Source: Thermoleophilia bacterium
GTDB lineage: Bacteria > Actinomycetota > Thermoleophilia > Gaiellales > Gaiellaceae
Reading direction: 5' to 3'
Length of the DNA stretch: 33,997 nt
Assembly: GCA_025929425.1 (NCBI GenBank)
Contig: JAICME010000016.1
Coordinates: 1 to 33,997 of the forward strand
The notes under the pieces: generated by a model
Databases searched by the model: none
Told to the model about the DNA's origin: nothing
What the model saw: only the letters and a program-made list of their open reading frames with translations
Position numbers and translations under genes: made by a program
Shown here: positions 1-7,960 of the stretch, in pieces
Position numbering within the stretch: position 1 is the stretch's first letter
Layout of the letters: each line of letters starts with the position of its first letter

Positions 1-1398
1 ATTGTCGAGGGGATTGGCTCCGATTACGCGATCAAGTATGGGTTTTCTGTTTCGGAGGATTATTTTTTCAAGTCGGGGCGTGGTCTTTCGCATGAGCTTG
101 TCGATGCGATTTCTTCGCATAAGGATGAGCCTGATTGGATGCGGAAGTTTCGGCATCGTAGTCTTGATTATTTTTATGCGCGGCCGGTTCCGCAGTGGGG
201 CGGCAATCTGAACGAGATCGACTTCGACAACATTTTCTACTACATCAAGCCGACCGAGAATCAGGCCTCCTCGTGGGAGGAGTTGCCGGCCGATATCAAG
301 GACACGTGGGACAAGCTGGGCATCCCGGAGGCGGAGAAGAAGTACCTGGCGGGTGTGGGTGCGCAGTACGAGTCGGAGGTCGTCTATCACAAGTTGCAGG
401 AGGATCTGACCGCGAAGGGTGTGGTCTTCTTGGACACCGACACGGCGCTCAGGGAGCATGAGGATCTGTTCAGGCAGTACTTCGGGACGATCATCCCGCA
501 GAACGACAACAAGTTCGCGGCCTTGAACTCGGCGGTCTGGTCGGGCGGCTCGTTCATCTATGTGCCGCCGGGTGTGCAGATCGAGATGCCGCTGCAGGCG
601 TATTTCCGGATCAACGCCGAGAACATGGGCCAGTTCGAGCGGACGTTGATCCTGGTCGACGAGGGCGCCTACGTGCATTACGTGGAGGGCTGCACGGCTC
701 CGATCTACTCCACGGACTCGTTGCACTCGGCGGTGGTCGAGATCGTGGTCAAGAAGGGCGGCCGCTGCCGGTACACGACGATCCAGAACTGGTCGTCGAA
801 CGTCTACAACCTGGTCACCAAGCGCGCCGTCGCCTACGAGGACGCGACGATGGAGTGGGTGGACGGGAACCTCGGCTCGAAGCTGACGATGAAGTACCCG
901 GCGATCTGGCTGCTGGGCGAGCGTGCGCACGGCGAGGTGCTCTCGATCGCGTTCGCCGGCACCGGCCAGCACCAGGACGCGGGCGGCAAGGCCGTCCACG
1001 TCGCCCCCAACACGACCTCGGTGATCACCTCCAAATCGATCTCCAAGAACGGCGGCCGCGCCGGCTATCGCGGCCTGCTCGAGGTGTCGAAGAACGCGGC
1101 CGGCTCGAAGTCGAAAGTCGTCTGCGACGCCCTGATCCTCGACGATCAATCGCGCTCCGACACCTACCCGTACATCAAGATCGACGCCGACGACGTCGAC
1201 ATCGGACACGAAGCAACCGTCTCCAAGATCGGCGAAGAACAACTCTTCTACCTCATGTCACGCGGCCTCACCGAAACCGAAGCGAGCGCCATGATCGTCA
1301 GCGGCTTCGTCGAACCCATCACCAAAGAACTCCCACTCGAGTACGCCGTCGAAATGAACCGCCTGATCCAACTCCAGATGGAAGGGTCGGTCGGCTAG
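1..1398 (+). CDS. sufB: Fe-S cluster assembly scaffold protein SufB (5' end outside window)
   Basis: SufB is the scaffold subunit of the cytosolic SufBCD complex, which assembles Fe-S clusters from SufS-derived sulfur. The frame is open from base 1, so the true start lies upstream; 465 codons are present against about 470-490 for full SufB, so little is missing. An internal ATG at 139 is not the start, because conserved SufB sequence ([22 protein letters not shown]) precedes it. Visible hallmarks are [17 protein letters not shown], the VEGCTAP cysteine, the [18 protein letters not shown] segment with the cluster/SufD-interface cysteine, and the [10 protein letters not shown] His-Glu pair. The stop TAG shares its last base with the GTG of the downstream sigma factor. 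The gene is odd in composition: third positions are T/G-rich at the 5' end and C/A-rich at the 3' end (see findings). SufD is the paralogous alternative, but the VEGC and HE motifs and the length favour SufB strongly. Confidence 0.97.
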   Translation: MVEGIGSDYAIKYGFSVSEDYFFKSGRGLSHELVDAISSHKDEPDWMRKFRHRSLDYFYARPVPQWGGNLNEIDFDNIFYYIKPTENQASSWEELPADIKDTWDKLGIPEAEKKYLAGVGAQYESEVVYHKLQEDLTAKGVVFLDTDTALREHEDLFRQYFGTIIPQNDNKFAALNSAVWSGGSFIYVPPGVQIEMPLQAYFRINAENMGQFERTLILVDEGAYVHYVEGCTAPIYSTDSLHSAVVEIVVKKGGRCRYTTIQNWSSNVYNLVTKRAVAYEDATMEWVDGNLGSKLTMKYPAIWLLGERAHGEVLSIAFAGTGQHQDAGGKAVHVAPNTTSVITSKSISKNGGRAGYRGLLEVSKNAAGSKSKVVCDALILDDQSRSDTYPYIKIDADDVDIGHEATVSKIGEEQLFYLMSRGLTETEASAMIVSGFVEPITKELPLEYAVEMNRLIQLQMEGSVG

Positions 1399-2270
1399 TG
1401 AGCGGCGTCGACAAGGACGGGCCGGTACTCGTCGACCCGCTGCAGCTCTTCCTGAAAGACATCTCCAAGGTCGGCCTGTTGACGGCGGCCCAGGAAGTTG
1501 CGCTGGCGAAACGGATCGAGCGAGGCGATCTGCACGCGAAGCAGGAGATGGTGGAGGCGAACCTGCGTCTCGTGGTGTCGATCGCGAAGAGGTACCGCAA
1601 CCAGGGCCTGCCGTTCCTGGATCTGATCCAGGAGGGGACGCTCGGGCTGGTGCGGGCGGTGGAGAAGTTCGACCACCGCCGCGGGTTCAAGTTCTCTACA
1701 TATGCCACGTGGTGGATACGGCAAGCGGTAGCTCGAGCGTTGGCGGACACGGCGAGGACGATCCGCATGCCGGTACACAAGGTCGAGAGGCTGCACAAGA
1801 TCCTTCACTCTGAGCGGGTCTTGCGCGCGGAGTTGCACCGCGATCCGACACCTGCGGAGATCGCGAAGGAGGTGGGTCTATCGATGGAGGAGGTGGAGCA
1901 GATCCTGCGGAGCGCGCAGACGCCGGTGTCGTTGCAGACGCCGGTCGGTGACGAGGATGACTGCGAGTTCGGGCACCTCTTGACCGATGAGCACCTGCCA
2001 CTCCCCGAGGATGCGGCACAGAGCGCTGCGCGCACAGCGGCCTTGACGGACTGCCTCGACTCGCTCAACGACCGGCAGCGCACGGTGCTCGAGCTTCGCT
2101 ACGGCCTCGATGGCGGATCTCCGCGCACGCTCGACGAAATCGGGCTCGTCTTCAGCGTGACACGCGAACGGGTCCGTCAGATCGAGAAGCAGTCGCTGAC
2201 CAAGCTCGCCGCGCTGGCTGATGCCCAGCAGCTGCGAAACGTGCCTCTGCCCTTCCCGCGCGCGGTCTAG
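1398..2270 (+). CDS. RNA polymerase sigma-70 family factor, RpoD/SigA-like (regions 1.2 to 4.2)
   Basis: This is a 290-aa sigma factor that would direct RNA polymerase to promoters. Region 1.2 ([21 protein letters not shown]) is near residues 13-33 and region 2 near 52-120, including [20 protein letters not shown] and [11 protein letters not shown] for core binding and -10 melting. Region 3 follows (about 128-190), then region 4 (about 215-275) with the helix-turn-helix [20 protein letters not shown] for -35 binding. No N-terminal region 1.1 extension is present, so it is primary-like in motif content but short, as in group 2 (HrdB/SigB-like) factors. The start chosen is the GTG in TAGTG, overlapping the sufB stop by one base, with a purine-rich GGAAGGG about 11 nt upstream; upstream codons in this frame are antisense-like noise. 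Coupling to sufB suggests co-expression. Whether it is the housekeeping sigma or an alternative group 2 factor cannot be settled here. Confidence 0.93.
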   Translation: MSGVDKDGPVLVDPLQLFLKDISKVGLLTAAQEVALAKRIERGDLHAKQEMVEANLRLVVSIAKRYRNQGLPFLDLIQEGTLGLVRAVEKFDHRRGFKFSTYATWWIRQAVARALADTARTIRMPVHKVERLHKILHSERVLRAELHRDPTPAEIAKEVGLSMEEVEQILRSAQTPVSLQTPVGDEDDCEFGHLLTDEHLPLPEDAAQSAARTAALTDCLDSLNDRQRTVLELRYGLDGGSPRTLDEIGLVFSVTRERVRQIEKQSLTKLAALADAQQLRNVPLPFPRAV

Positions 2271-2331
2271 GAGCGTCGGGAATGCCTCCTGAAGGCGGCG
2301 GCTTCTGGGCGGAACCCCGTCTTCTCGGGCC

Positions 2332-3384
2332 ATGACCTTGCGGGTCGCTCTGCTCGCGCCGATCTCCTGGCGGGTGCCGCCGCGGCAATACGGTCCGTGG
2401 GAACAGTTCGCCTCCCTCTTGACCGAGGGCCTGGTCAAGCGCGGTGTCGATGTCACCTTGTTCGCCACCGCCGACTCCGTCACGACCGCGCGCCTCGTTG
2501 GCACGGCGCCGACCGGCTACTCCGAGGATTCGGCACTACATGCGAAGGCGTGGGAGGCGCTGCACGTCTCGGCGGTGTTCGAGCAAGCGGACGAGTTCGA
2601 CCTGATCCACAACAGTTTCGACTTCCTGCCGCTGACCTACAGCGGCCTCGTCGACACCCCGGTCCTGACCACGATCCACGGGTTCTCCTCGGAACAGATC
2701 GTTCCCGTCTTCGAGAAGTACAACAAGAGCGGCTACTACGTGGCGATCAGCGATGCCGACCGGCACGAGCGCCTCGACTACGTCGCCACGATCCACCACG
2801 GCATCGACCTCGCCCAATTCGAGCTCGAGGAGAAGCCGGGCGACTACCTCCTGTTCTTCGGGAGAATCCATCCGGACAAGGGGACGGTGGAGGCGATCGA
2901 CGTCGCCGAGCGCACCGGCTTGCCGCTCGTGATCGCCGGGATCGTCCAGGACCGGGGCTACTTCGAGCGGCTCGTTGAACCGCGGCTCAACGGGAAGCGC
3001 GTGAGCTACGTCGGCCCGGTCGGGCCAGACCGCCGCGGACGCCTGCTCGGCGGCGCGCGGGCATTGCTGCACCTCGTGAACTTCGACGAGCCGTTCGGCT
3101 TCAGCGTCGTCGAGGCGATGGCCTGCGGGACACCGGTCATCGCGACGCGGCGCGGCTCGATGGCAGAGATCATTAATCACGCCCAGAACGGCTTTCTCGT
3201 CGATACCCGGGAGGAGGCCGTTGCAGCCGTCGATGCTTCGAGCTCCCTCGACCGGGTAGCCGTGCGCTCATCGGTGGAAGAACGCTTCGACGCCGAGCGG
3301 ATGGTGGACGACTACCTCACCGTCTATCGGCGCGTCGTCGAGCTCCACCGCGACACGCGGATCGGTATCGAGGCCCTCGGCTGA
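2332..3384 (+). CDS. GT4-family glycosyltransferase
   Basis: A 350-aa GT-B fold retaining glycosyltransferase that probably transfers a sugar from a nucleotide-sugar donor in the cytoplasm; donor and acceptor are not readable from sequence. The N-terminal acceptor domain opens with MTLRVALLAPISWRVPP and the loop RQYGPWEQ. The C-terminal donor domain has FFGRIHPDKG (about 176-184) and the GT4 E-x7-E motif in DEPFGFSVVEAMACGTP, with Glu253 and Glu261. Length is typical of GT4. The ATG follows a 61-nt gap after the sigma factor, with no strong Shine-Dalgarno. It is followed with almost no gap by a clan GH-A hydrolase, and faces a GH130 enzyme and a second GT4 enzyme, so a role in making or remodelling one glycan is likely. 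No signal peptide or membrane segment is visible. Confidence 0.92.
   Translation: MTLRVALLAPISWRVPPRQYGPWEQFASLLTEGLVKRGVDVTLFATADSVTTARLVGTAPTGYSEDSALHAKAWEALHVSAVFEQADEFDLIHNSFDFLPLTYSGLVDTPVLTTIHGFSSEQIVPVFEKYNKSGYYVAISDADRHERLDYVATIHHGIDLAQFELEEKPGDYLLFFGRIHPDKGTVEAIDVAERTGLPLVIAGIVQDRGYFERLVEPRLNGKRVSYVGPVGPDRRGRLLGGARALLHLVNFDEPFGFSVVEAMACGTPVIATRRGSMAEIINHAQNGFLVDTREEAVAAVDASSSLDRVAVRSSVEERFDAERMVDDYLTVYRRVVELHRDTRIGIEALG
3370..3373 (+). promoter_or_regulatory. Putative ribosome binding site (GAGG) for the CTG-started hydrolase
   Basis: GAGG lies 7 nt before CTG 3381, inside the last codons of the glycosyltransferase gene. It is the only start-like arrangement that keeps the conserved VGVNYWP sequence in the hydrolase. 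It is a short motif, so the support is modest. Confidence 0.35.
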
Positions 3385-4595
3385 GCCCGGGATCGCGGCG
3401 GGAGCTGTTCCGGGTCGGTGTCAACTACTGGCCGGCGACCAGCGCGATGGGCTGGTGGTCGAGCTTCGATCCGGCGGAGGTTGGAGCCGACTTTGCGCGG
3501 ATCGCCGCTTGCGGTCTCGACTCCGTAAGGATCTTTCTCAGCTGGGAAGACTTCCAGCCAACCCCCACCCGGGTCGACGGCGAGATGCTCGCACGGCTCG
3601 TCGTGGTCGCCGATCTCGCAGCCGGGCTCGGCCTCCAACTGATCCCCACCCTGTTCACCGGCCACATGAGCGGAGTGAACTGGATCCCTCCCTGGGCGCT
3701 CGGGGGCTCGGACGGAGATCCGCGTTTCCGGGTCGTCTCCGGTGGCACAGTCGTTGGGCGAGGGCTTCGCAACTGGTACAGCGATCCGGCAATCGGAGAC
3801 GCTCAGGTTCTCCTGGCAGCGGAGGCTGCCGGCGCGCTCGCCGGGCACGAGGCGGTTTGGGCGTGGGACCTCGGTAACGAGAACTCCAACTGCGTCGTCC
3901 CGCCGAACAGGTCATCGGCACGCGCATGGCTCGTCCGCCTCAGCTCGGCGGTCCGCAGTGCCGACGAGACCGCGCTCGTCACCGTCGGGTTGCACATGGA
4001 AGACCTCGAGGAGGATCGCCGGCTTGGGCCACGGCAAGCCTCCCAGGTATGCGATCTCCTTTCGATGCACGGCTACCCGATCTACGCAAGCTGGGCGCAC
4101 GGTGCCAGGGACGAACTACTGGTCCCGTTCCTGGCTCGTGTGACCCGCTGGCTCGGGGACGGTCGCGATGTGCTGTTCAGCGAGTTCGGTCTGCCGACCT
4201 ATCGCCGTGGCGATCCGCATGAGCAGAGGGCCGGCGCGGAGCCTCTGGTCGACGAAGAAGCGGCGGCTGTATACACGACCGCGGCGCTCGAGGGGCTTCG
4301 TCGTGCCGGATGTCTCGGCGCATTGCTCTGGTGCTACTCCGACTACGCCCCAGCGCTGTGGGAGAACCCGCCTTTCGATCTCGCTCCCCACGAGCGCACC
4401 TTCGGACTGTGGCGGATCGACGGCTCACCGAAACCAGCCGTCGCTGCCATCTCGGCCTTCGTCGGCGCCGAACGTTGCACCCGGGGACACGCAGACGCAT
4501 GGATCGACATCGACCGCGACGAGTTCCTCCTCGACCCGAATACGCAGTTGCCCCGCCTCTACCGCCGCTATCGGGAGCAGTCGCGTCCCCTATGA
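3381..4595 (+). CDS. Clan GH-A glycoside hydrolase, cellulase/mannanase-like (probable CTG start)
   Basis: A retaining (beta/alpha)8-barrel hydrolase of the GH5/GH42-like type. Numbering from the first internal ATG (3447), the acid/base is Glu145 in AWDLGNENSN and the nucleophile is Glu246 in VLFSEFGLPT. Conserved family sequence VGVNYWPATSAMGWW begins upstream of that ATG, so the ATG at 3447 cannot be the true start. The frame has no ATG, GTG or TTG upstream. The best candidate is CTG at 3381 in CTGA, overlapping the stop of the preceding glycosyltransferase by 4 nt, with GAGG 7 nt upstream; this gives 404 aa. CTG at 3405 is the other option. The 3' end overlaps the convergent GH130 gene by 6 nt. 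No signal peptide is seen, so it is probably intracellular, acting on a glycan handled by its neighbours. Substrate is unknown. Confidence 0.85.
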   Translation: MSPGSRRELFRVGVNYWPATSAMGWWSSFDPAEVGADFARIAACGLDSVRIFLSWEDFQPTPTRVDGEMLARLVVVADLAAGLGLQLIPTLFTGHMSGVNWIPPWALGGSDGDPRFRVVSGGTVVGRGLRNWYSDPAIGDAQVLLAAEAAGALAGHEAVWAWDLGNENSNCVVPPNRSSARAWLVRLSSAVRSADETALVTVGLHMEDLEEDRRLGPRQASQVCDLLSMHGYPIYASWAHGARDELLVPFLARVTRWLGDGRDVLFSEFGLPTYRRGDPHEQRAGAEPLVDEEAAAVYTTAALEGLRRAGCLGALLWCYSDYAPALWENPPFDLAPHERTFGLWRIDGSPKPAVAAISAFVGAERCTRGHADAWIDIDRDEFLLDPNTQLPRLYRRYREQSRPL

Positions 4596-5561
4596 CCGAC
4601 TGAGTGCGCTCGCCTCCATCTCGCGTGGTGCGGCGACGACGGCGTCGAGCAGGTCTCCCAGTCGTGCGGTGGCGAGGCAGATGGAGCTGTCGGCGGCACC
4701 GTAATAGAGGCGGATCTCGTCGCTGACCTCGTCGTGGAGAAGTCCGGAGGGGAAGACCACGTTCGGAACGTCGCCCGTCCGTTCGTAGTCGGCGAGAGGG
4801 GCGAAGATCCAGGTGGGTAGGCGTCGGAGGACGCGGGTCGGTTCGTCGAGGTCGAGCAGTGCCAGGCCCACGCGATACAGCTCTCCGGCCACGGTGTCCT
4901 TGACGCCGTGGTAGAGGAGCAGCCAGCCGTGCTCGGTGCGGAGCGGCGGGGGACCGATGCCGATCCGTAACGAGTCCCACCAGGCGCCGGCGCGAGGTTG
5001 AAGCACCTGTTCGGGGACGCTCCAGCTTACGAGGTCGTCCGAGCGGGAAAGCACGATCTCGCCGTGCCCGCCGCCGAACTCGGTCTTGGGACGATGGAGC
5101 AGCACCCAGCGCCCGTCGATCCGGTACGGCAGGAGGGCGGCGTTCTTGTCCTCGGGGTGCCTGATCACGCCACGACGCTCGACGGTGGCGAAGTCCTCGG
5201 TCGTAGCGAGAAACACAGCAGGCCCTGCCGGGCCATATGCCGTGCACGTGATTGCCCAATGCCCTAGTTCCTCGACCCACACGACCCGCGCGTCCTCGAA
5301 CCCCCATTGCTCACTTGCGATCCCCTCGGCGGGGGCGAGCAGCGGCTCGGGCTCGATTGTCCATCCGTCGACGCCGTTCGTCGAGCGGGCCACCGTGAGG
5401 TGTGAGATCCCTCGGCGGTCTTCGACGCGCGCGAGCAAGACGGTCTCGCCGTCGCGCACGGCAGCCGCCGGGTTGAAGACGGCGTTCACGGGATAGGGCC
5501 AGTCGCCGGCGGTCAGGATCGGGTTGCCAGGGTGCCGCTCGAAGAGCTCGAGCGCGCTCAT
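4590..5561 (-). CDS. GH130-family beta-mannoside phosphorylase/hydrolase-like protein
   Basis: A 323-aa five-bladed beta-propeller enzyme of family GH130, which phosphorolyses or hydrolyses beta-linked mannosides. Visible family motifs are VFNPAAAV (about 28-35), VEDRRGISHL, GFEDARV with the catalytic Asp90, PEDKNAALLP, LHRPK, WWDSLRIGIGPPPLRTEHGW, LLLYHG, VPNVVFPSG and YYGAADSSICLATA. The basic residues near LHRPK would fit a phosphate site, but phosphorylase versus hydrolase, and the linkage (beta-1,2 or beta-1,4), cannot be decided here. The ATG overlaps the stop of the upstream glycosyltransferase fusion gene as ATGA, so the two are one translationally coupled operon. No signal peptide is present, which favours intracellular turnover of a mannose-containing glycan. 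Confidence 0.93.
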   Translation of the reverse strand: MSALELFERHPGNPILTAGDWPYPVNAVFNPAAAVRDGETVLLARVEDRRGISHLTVARSTNGVDGWTIEPEPLLAPAEGIASEQWGFEDARVVWVEELGHWAITCTAYGPAGPAVFLATTEDFATVERRGVIRHPEDKNAALLPYRIDGRWVLLHRPKTEFGGGHGEIVLSRSDDLVSWSVPEQVLQPRAGAWWDSLRIGIGPPPLRTEHGWLLLYHGVKDTVAGELYRVGLALLDLDEPTRVLRRLPTWIFAPLADYERTGDVPNVVFPSGLLHDEVSDEIRLYYGAADSSICLATARLGDLLDAVVAAPREMEASALSRS

Positions 5562-7807
5562 GCCGCAGCCGGCTCGAGCGCCGCCTCGCGGTCGGCCGCC
5601 CGGACACCGGCGGCGTCGAGGAGCAGTGCGGCGTGGTGGAAGGCGAGCGTCGACTCGGCGCCTTCGTTGTCGTTCAGCGCGTCGCTGCCGAGCCCGTCAC
5701 TGCAACCGCCCGTGGCGAAGTCGTAGAGCGGCTTCTGCAAGCGGTTGCGGCCCAGGAACCACTCGAATGCTCGAATCGCCCGGACTCCGTGCTCGGCCTT
5801 GCGTGTGGCAGCGAAGGCACTCAGCTCGGCTTCGACGAGCGCCGCGGCCTCGAGCGGCTGCTCGTCGCCGGCGCCCGGCGCTTGCTCGCCCCGTCGGCGG
5901 CCGTGGTGACCCGGGAGCCGGAGCGTGTTCTGATCGAGCCCGCACTCGTCGCCGAGCCACCGCAGCGACTCGAGGCCAATCTCGGTGAGCTCCGGCCGGC
6001 CGAGCGCGCTGCCGCCGGTGAGGAGTGCCTGCGACAGCCGCGCATTGTCGTAGCTGAGCACATCCTCGAACCAGCACCAATCCTCCGAGCAGGTGCGCTC
6101 GTACGCCTCGGCGAGCTGCTCGACGAGCCGTTCGAGCTGCCGGTGCGCGGCCGGCTCGAGCCGGTCCGTGTCGAGGCGGGAGAGACCGAGCACGGCATAT
6201 GCCGCCGTTCGCAGCGATATGTCATCGCCGAGCGTGGCGACAAGGTGGTCGAGGAGATCGCGGGCCGGTCGCACCACGGCGGGGATCCACGCCGTCGCCA
6301 GGATGTCCCCCAGCGCCCAGATCGAGCGTCCCACGTGGTCGCCGATATGCGGCTCGTCGAGCCAGCGACGGTCGTAACCCATGAAGTTGTGCATCCCCCC
6401 GTCCTCAGCGGCTGCCTGAAGGAAGGCGAGCGCGCGGTAGAGCTTCGACGTCCAGGTCAGCTCTTCGCCGCGTTCTGCGAGTGCGAGCGAGACGACCGCC
6501 AGGCGGGCGACGTCGTCTACGCAGTAGCCGCTGCTGCGGTTGGGAATGATTCCGTGCGCGTGCTGCACGATGCCGACGTCGTCGGCGAGCGTGAGCAGAT
6601 GGTCGGTCCGTAAGCTCGTCAGGTGCAGGTCGGCGACGCCGGCGGGCCGTCGCTGCGGCGCAAGCTCGGCAGCTTCCTGCAAGACGCAGGCCGTCGCCTC
6701 TGCGACGGCCGGCCAGGCGAGCGTCGAACCGATCCGTCGTGCCTCGGTCCGCGCCGCCAGCAGCGTGTCCGGCCGCTCGATGTAGCTGCAGACGGCATCC
6801 ACCAGCGCTTCCGGATCGCGGAACGGCACGAGAAGCCCGGCCCCCGAGGCGAGCATGTCCTGCGCGTACCAGTAGGGCGTGGAGACGACGGCGCAGCCCG
6901 CCGCGATTGCGAAGGTGAGCGCGCCGGAGGCGATCTGCTCCCGACTCCCGTAGGGCGTCACGAAGACGTCGGTCGCAGCGAGCAGATCCGCGAGCTCGTC
7001 GATCGACAGGAACCGGTCGTCGAACTCGACATGGGCGGCGAGCCCGAGCTCGAGCACGCGCCGCTCGAGCATGAGCCGATACCGCTCCCCCTCCCGGCGC
7101 GCGACATCCGGATGGGTGCGCCCAGCGATCGTGTAGACGATCTCCGGGTGCCGTTCGATCATCGCCGGCAGCGCTTCGATCACCGTCTCCAGGCCCTTAC
7201 CGGGTGAGATCAAACCGAATGTGGAGAGCCGGAAAGGATCATCGACGGCAGACGAAGCAGACCGCGATTCCCGAAGGTTCCTCGCGGCGCGCTCCGCGAT
7301 CCGCAGCGGCGCTCCATGCGGCACCACACGGACTTTCTGCTCCGGGCAAGCGCCCGACTCGACCAGCAAGCGGAGCGCCGTGTCCGTCATCACGATCACG
7401 AGCTCCGCCTCGGCGCACAGGTCCGTCAGCACTTCCGCCTGGTGGGGCGTGGGCTCGGACAGAACCGTGTGCAGGGTCACCACGAGAGGCTGCGCCAGCT
7501 CCTGCGCAAACGACAGCACGTACTCGCCGTCTCGGCCGCCGAAGATCCCGTACTCGTGCTGAAGCAACACGACATCGACGTCGAGCCGCCCCAGCATCCG
7601 GGCCGTCCGGACATAGTCCCCACGCACGGCCTGCGCGATCGTCGCGAGCAGGCCCCGCCGCTGCGGAGCCGACGGTTCGTGCACGACCGCGACGAGATCG
7701 ACGGCCGTCACCCTGCCTGTGCCGGTCAGCGTCGCTCGCAGGTCGGCTGAAAAGGTGCCGATGCCGCAGGCACGCGGCGGGTAGGTGGAGACGATCGCCG
7801 CGCGCAT
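5558..7807 (-). CDS. GT4-like glycosyltransferase fused to a C-terminal helical (toroid-like) domain
   Basis: A 749-aa two-domain protein. Residues 1 to about 380 form a GT4-like domain beginning MRAAIVSTYPPRACGIGTFS, with LQHEYGIFGG (83-92), VVPHGAP, FGLISPGKGLETVIEAL (198-213) and VTPYGSREQIASGALTFA. First-Glu position Glu290 of the E-x7-E motif is present, but the usual second Glu appears to be replaced by a non-acidic residue. Residues about 395-749 are helix-rich with SSGYCVDDVARLAVVSLAL, GMHNFMGYDRRW, EDWCWFEDVLSYDNARL and ALNDNEGAESTLAFHHA, resembling alpha/alpha-barrel carbohydrate-active domains; no defined family is claimed. Four nt upstream ends a 49-aa basic ORF, and GH130 follows with an ATGA overlap. 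The fusion suggests one polypeptide that both builds and recognises or processes a sugar chain. Activity is unproven. Confidence 0.9.
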   Translation of the reverse strand: MRAAIVSTYPPRACGIGTFSADLRATLTGTGRVTAVDLVAVVHEPSAPQRRGLLATIAQAVRGDYVRTARMLGRLDVDVVLLQHEYGIFGGRDGEYVLSFAQELAQPLVVTLHTVLSEPTPHQAEVLTDLCAEAELVIVMTDTALRLLVESGACPEQKVRVVPHGAPLRIAERAARNLRESRSASSAVDDPFRLSTFGLISPGKGLETVIEALPAMIERHPEIVYTIAGRTHPDVARREGERYRLMLERRVLELGLAAHVEFDDRFLSIDELADLLAATDVFVTPYGSREQIASGALTFAIAAGCAVVSTPYWYAQDMLASGAGLLVPFRDPEALVDAVCSYIERPDTLLAARTEARRIGSTLAWPAVAEATACVLQEAAELAPQRRPAGVADLHLTSLRTDHLLTLADDVGIVQHAHGIIPNRSSGYCVDDVARLAVVSLALAERGEELTWTSKLYRALAFLQAAAEDGGMHNFMGYDRRWLDEPHIGDHVGRSIWALGDILATAWIPAVVRPARDLLDHLVATLGDDISLRTAAYAVLGLSRLDTDRLEPAAHRQLERLVEQLAEAYERTCSEDWCWFEDVLSYDNARLSQALLTGGSALGRPELTEIGLESLRWLGDECGLDQNTLRLPGHHGRRRGEQAPGAGDEQPLEAAALVEAELSAFAATRKAEHGVRAIRAFEWFLGRNRLQKPLYDFATGGCSDGLGSDALNDNEGAESTLAFHHAALLLDAAGVRAADREAALEPAAA

Positions 7808-7810
7808 GCG

Positions 7811-7960
7811 CTAGCGCGCCGGCCGTGTCCGCGTCGACAGGCTGAGCGCCTGCATCCGCTGCGGCAGCTGCAGACCACGGCGCACCGACCCTGCTTTTCG
7901 GAGCCTCCCGCTGGTGGCAGTGCGCAGCCGGTCGAGTACCCGCTTCAGGCTCTTTCTCAT
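7811..7960 (-). CDS. 49-aa highly basic hypothetical microprotein, first gene of the GT-GH130 operon
   Basis: The ATG at 7960 is preceded by GAGGGAG with a 7-nt spacer, the best Shine-Dalgarno in this part of the window. An upstream start in the same frame (7999) would give 62 aa but has no such site. The peptide has 12 Arg and 3 Lys against one Asp in 49 residues, no transmembrane stretch and no signal peptide. Its first half (MRKSLKRVLDRLRTATSGR) could form an amphipathic helix. It ends 3 nt before the start codon of the glycosyltransferase fusion. I recognise no family. It may be a nucleic-acid- or membrane-binding peptide, a partner of the enzymes, or a translated leader; these are inferences only. 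Confidence 0.5.
   Translation of the reverse strand: MRKSLKRVLDRLRTATSGRLRKAGSVRRGLQLPQRMQALSLSTRTRPAR

Noticed and set aside
4177-5307. 376-codon minus-strand frame over the GH-A and GH130 genes
   Set aside because: Extremely Arg-rich shadow of GH130, which has all its family motifs in another frame.
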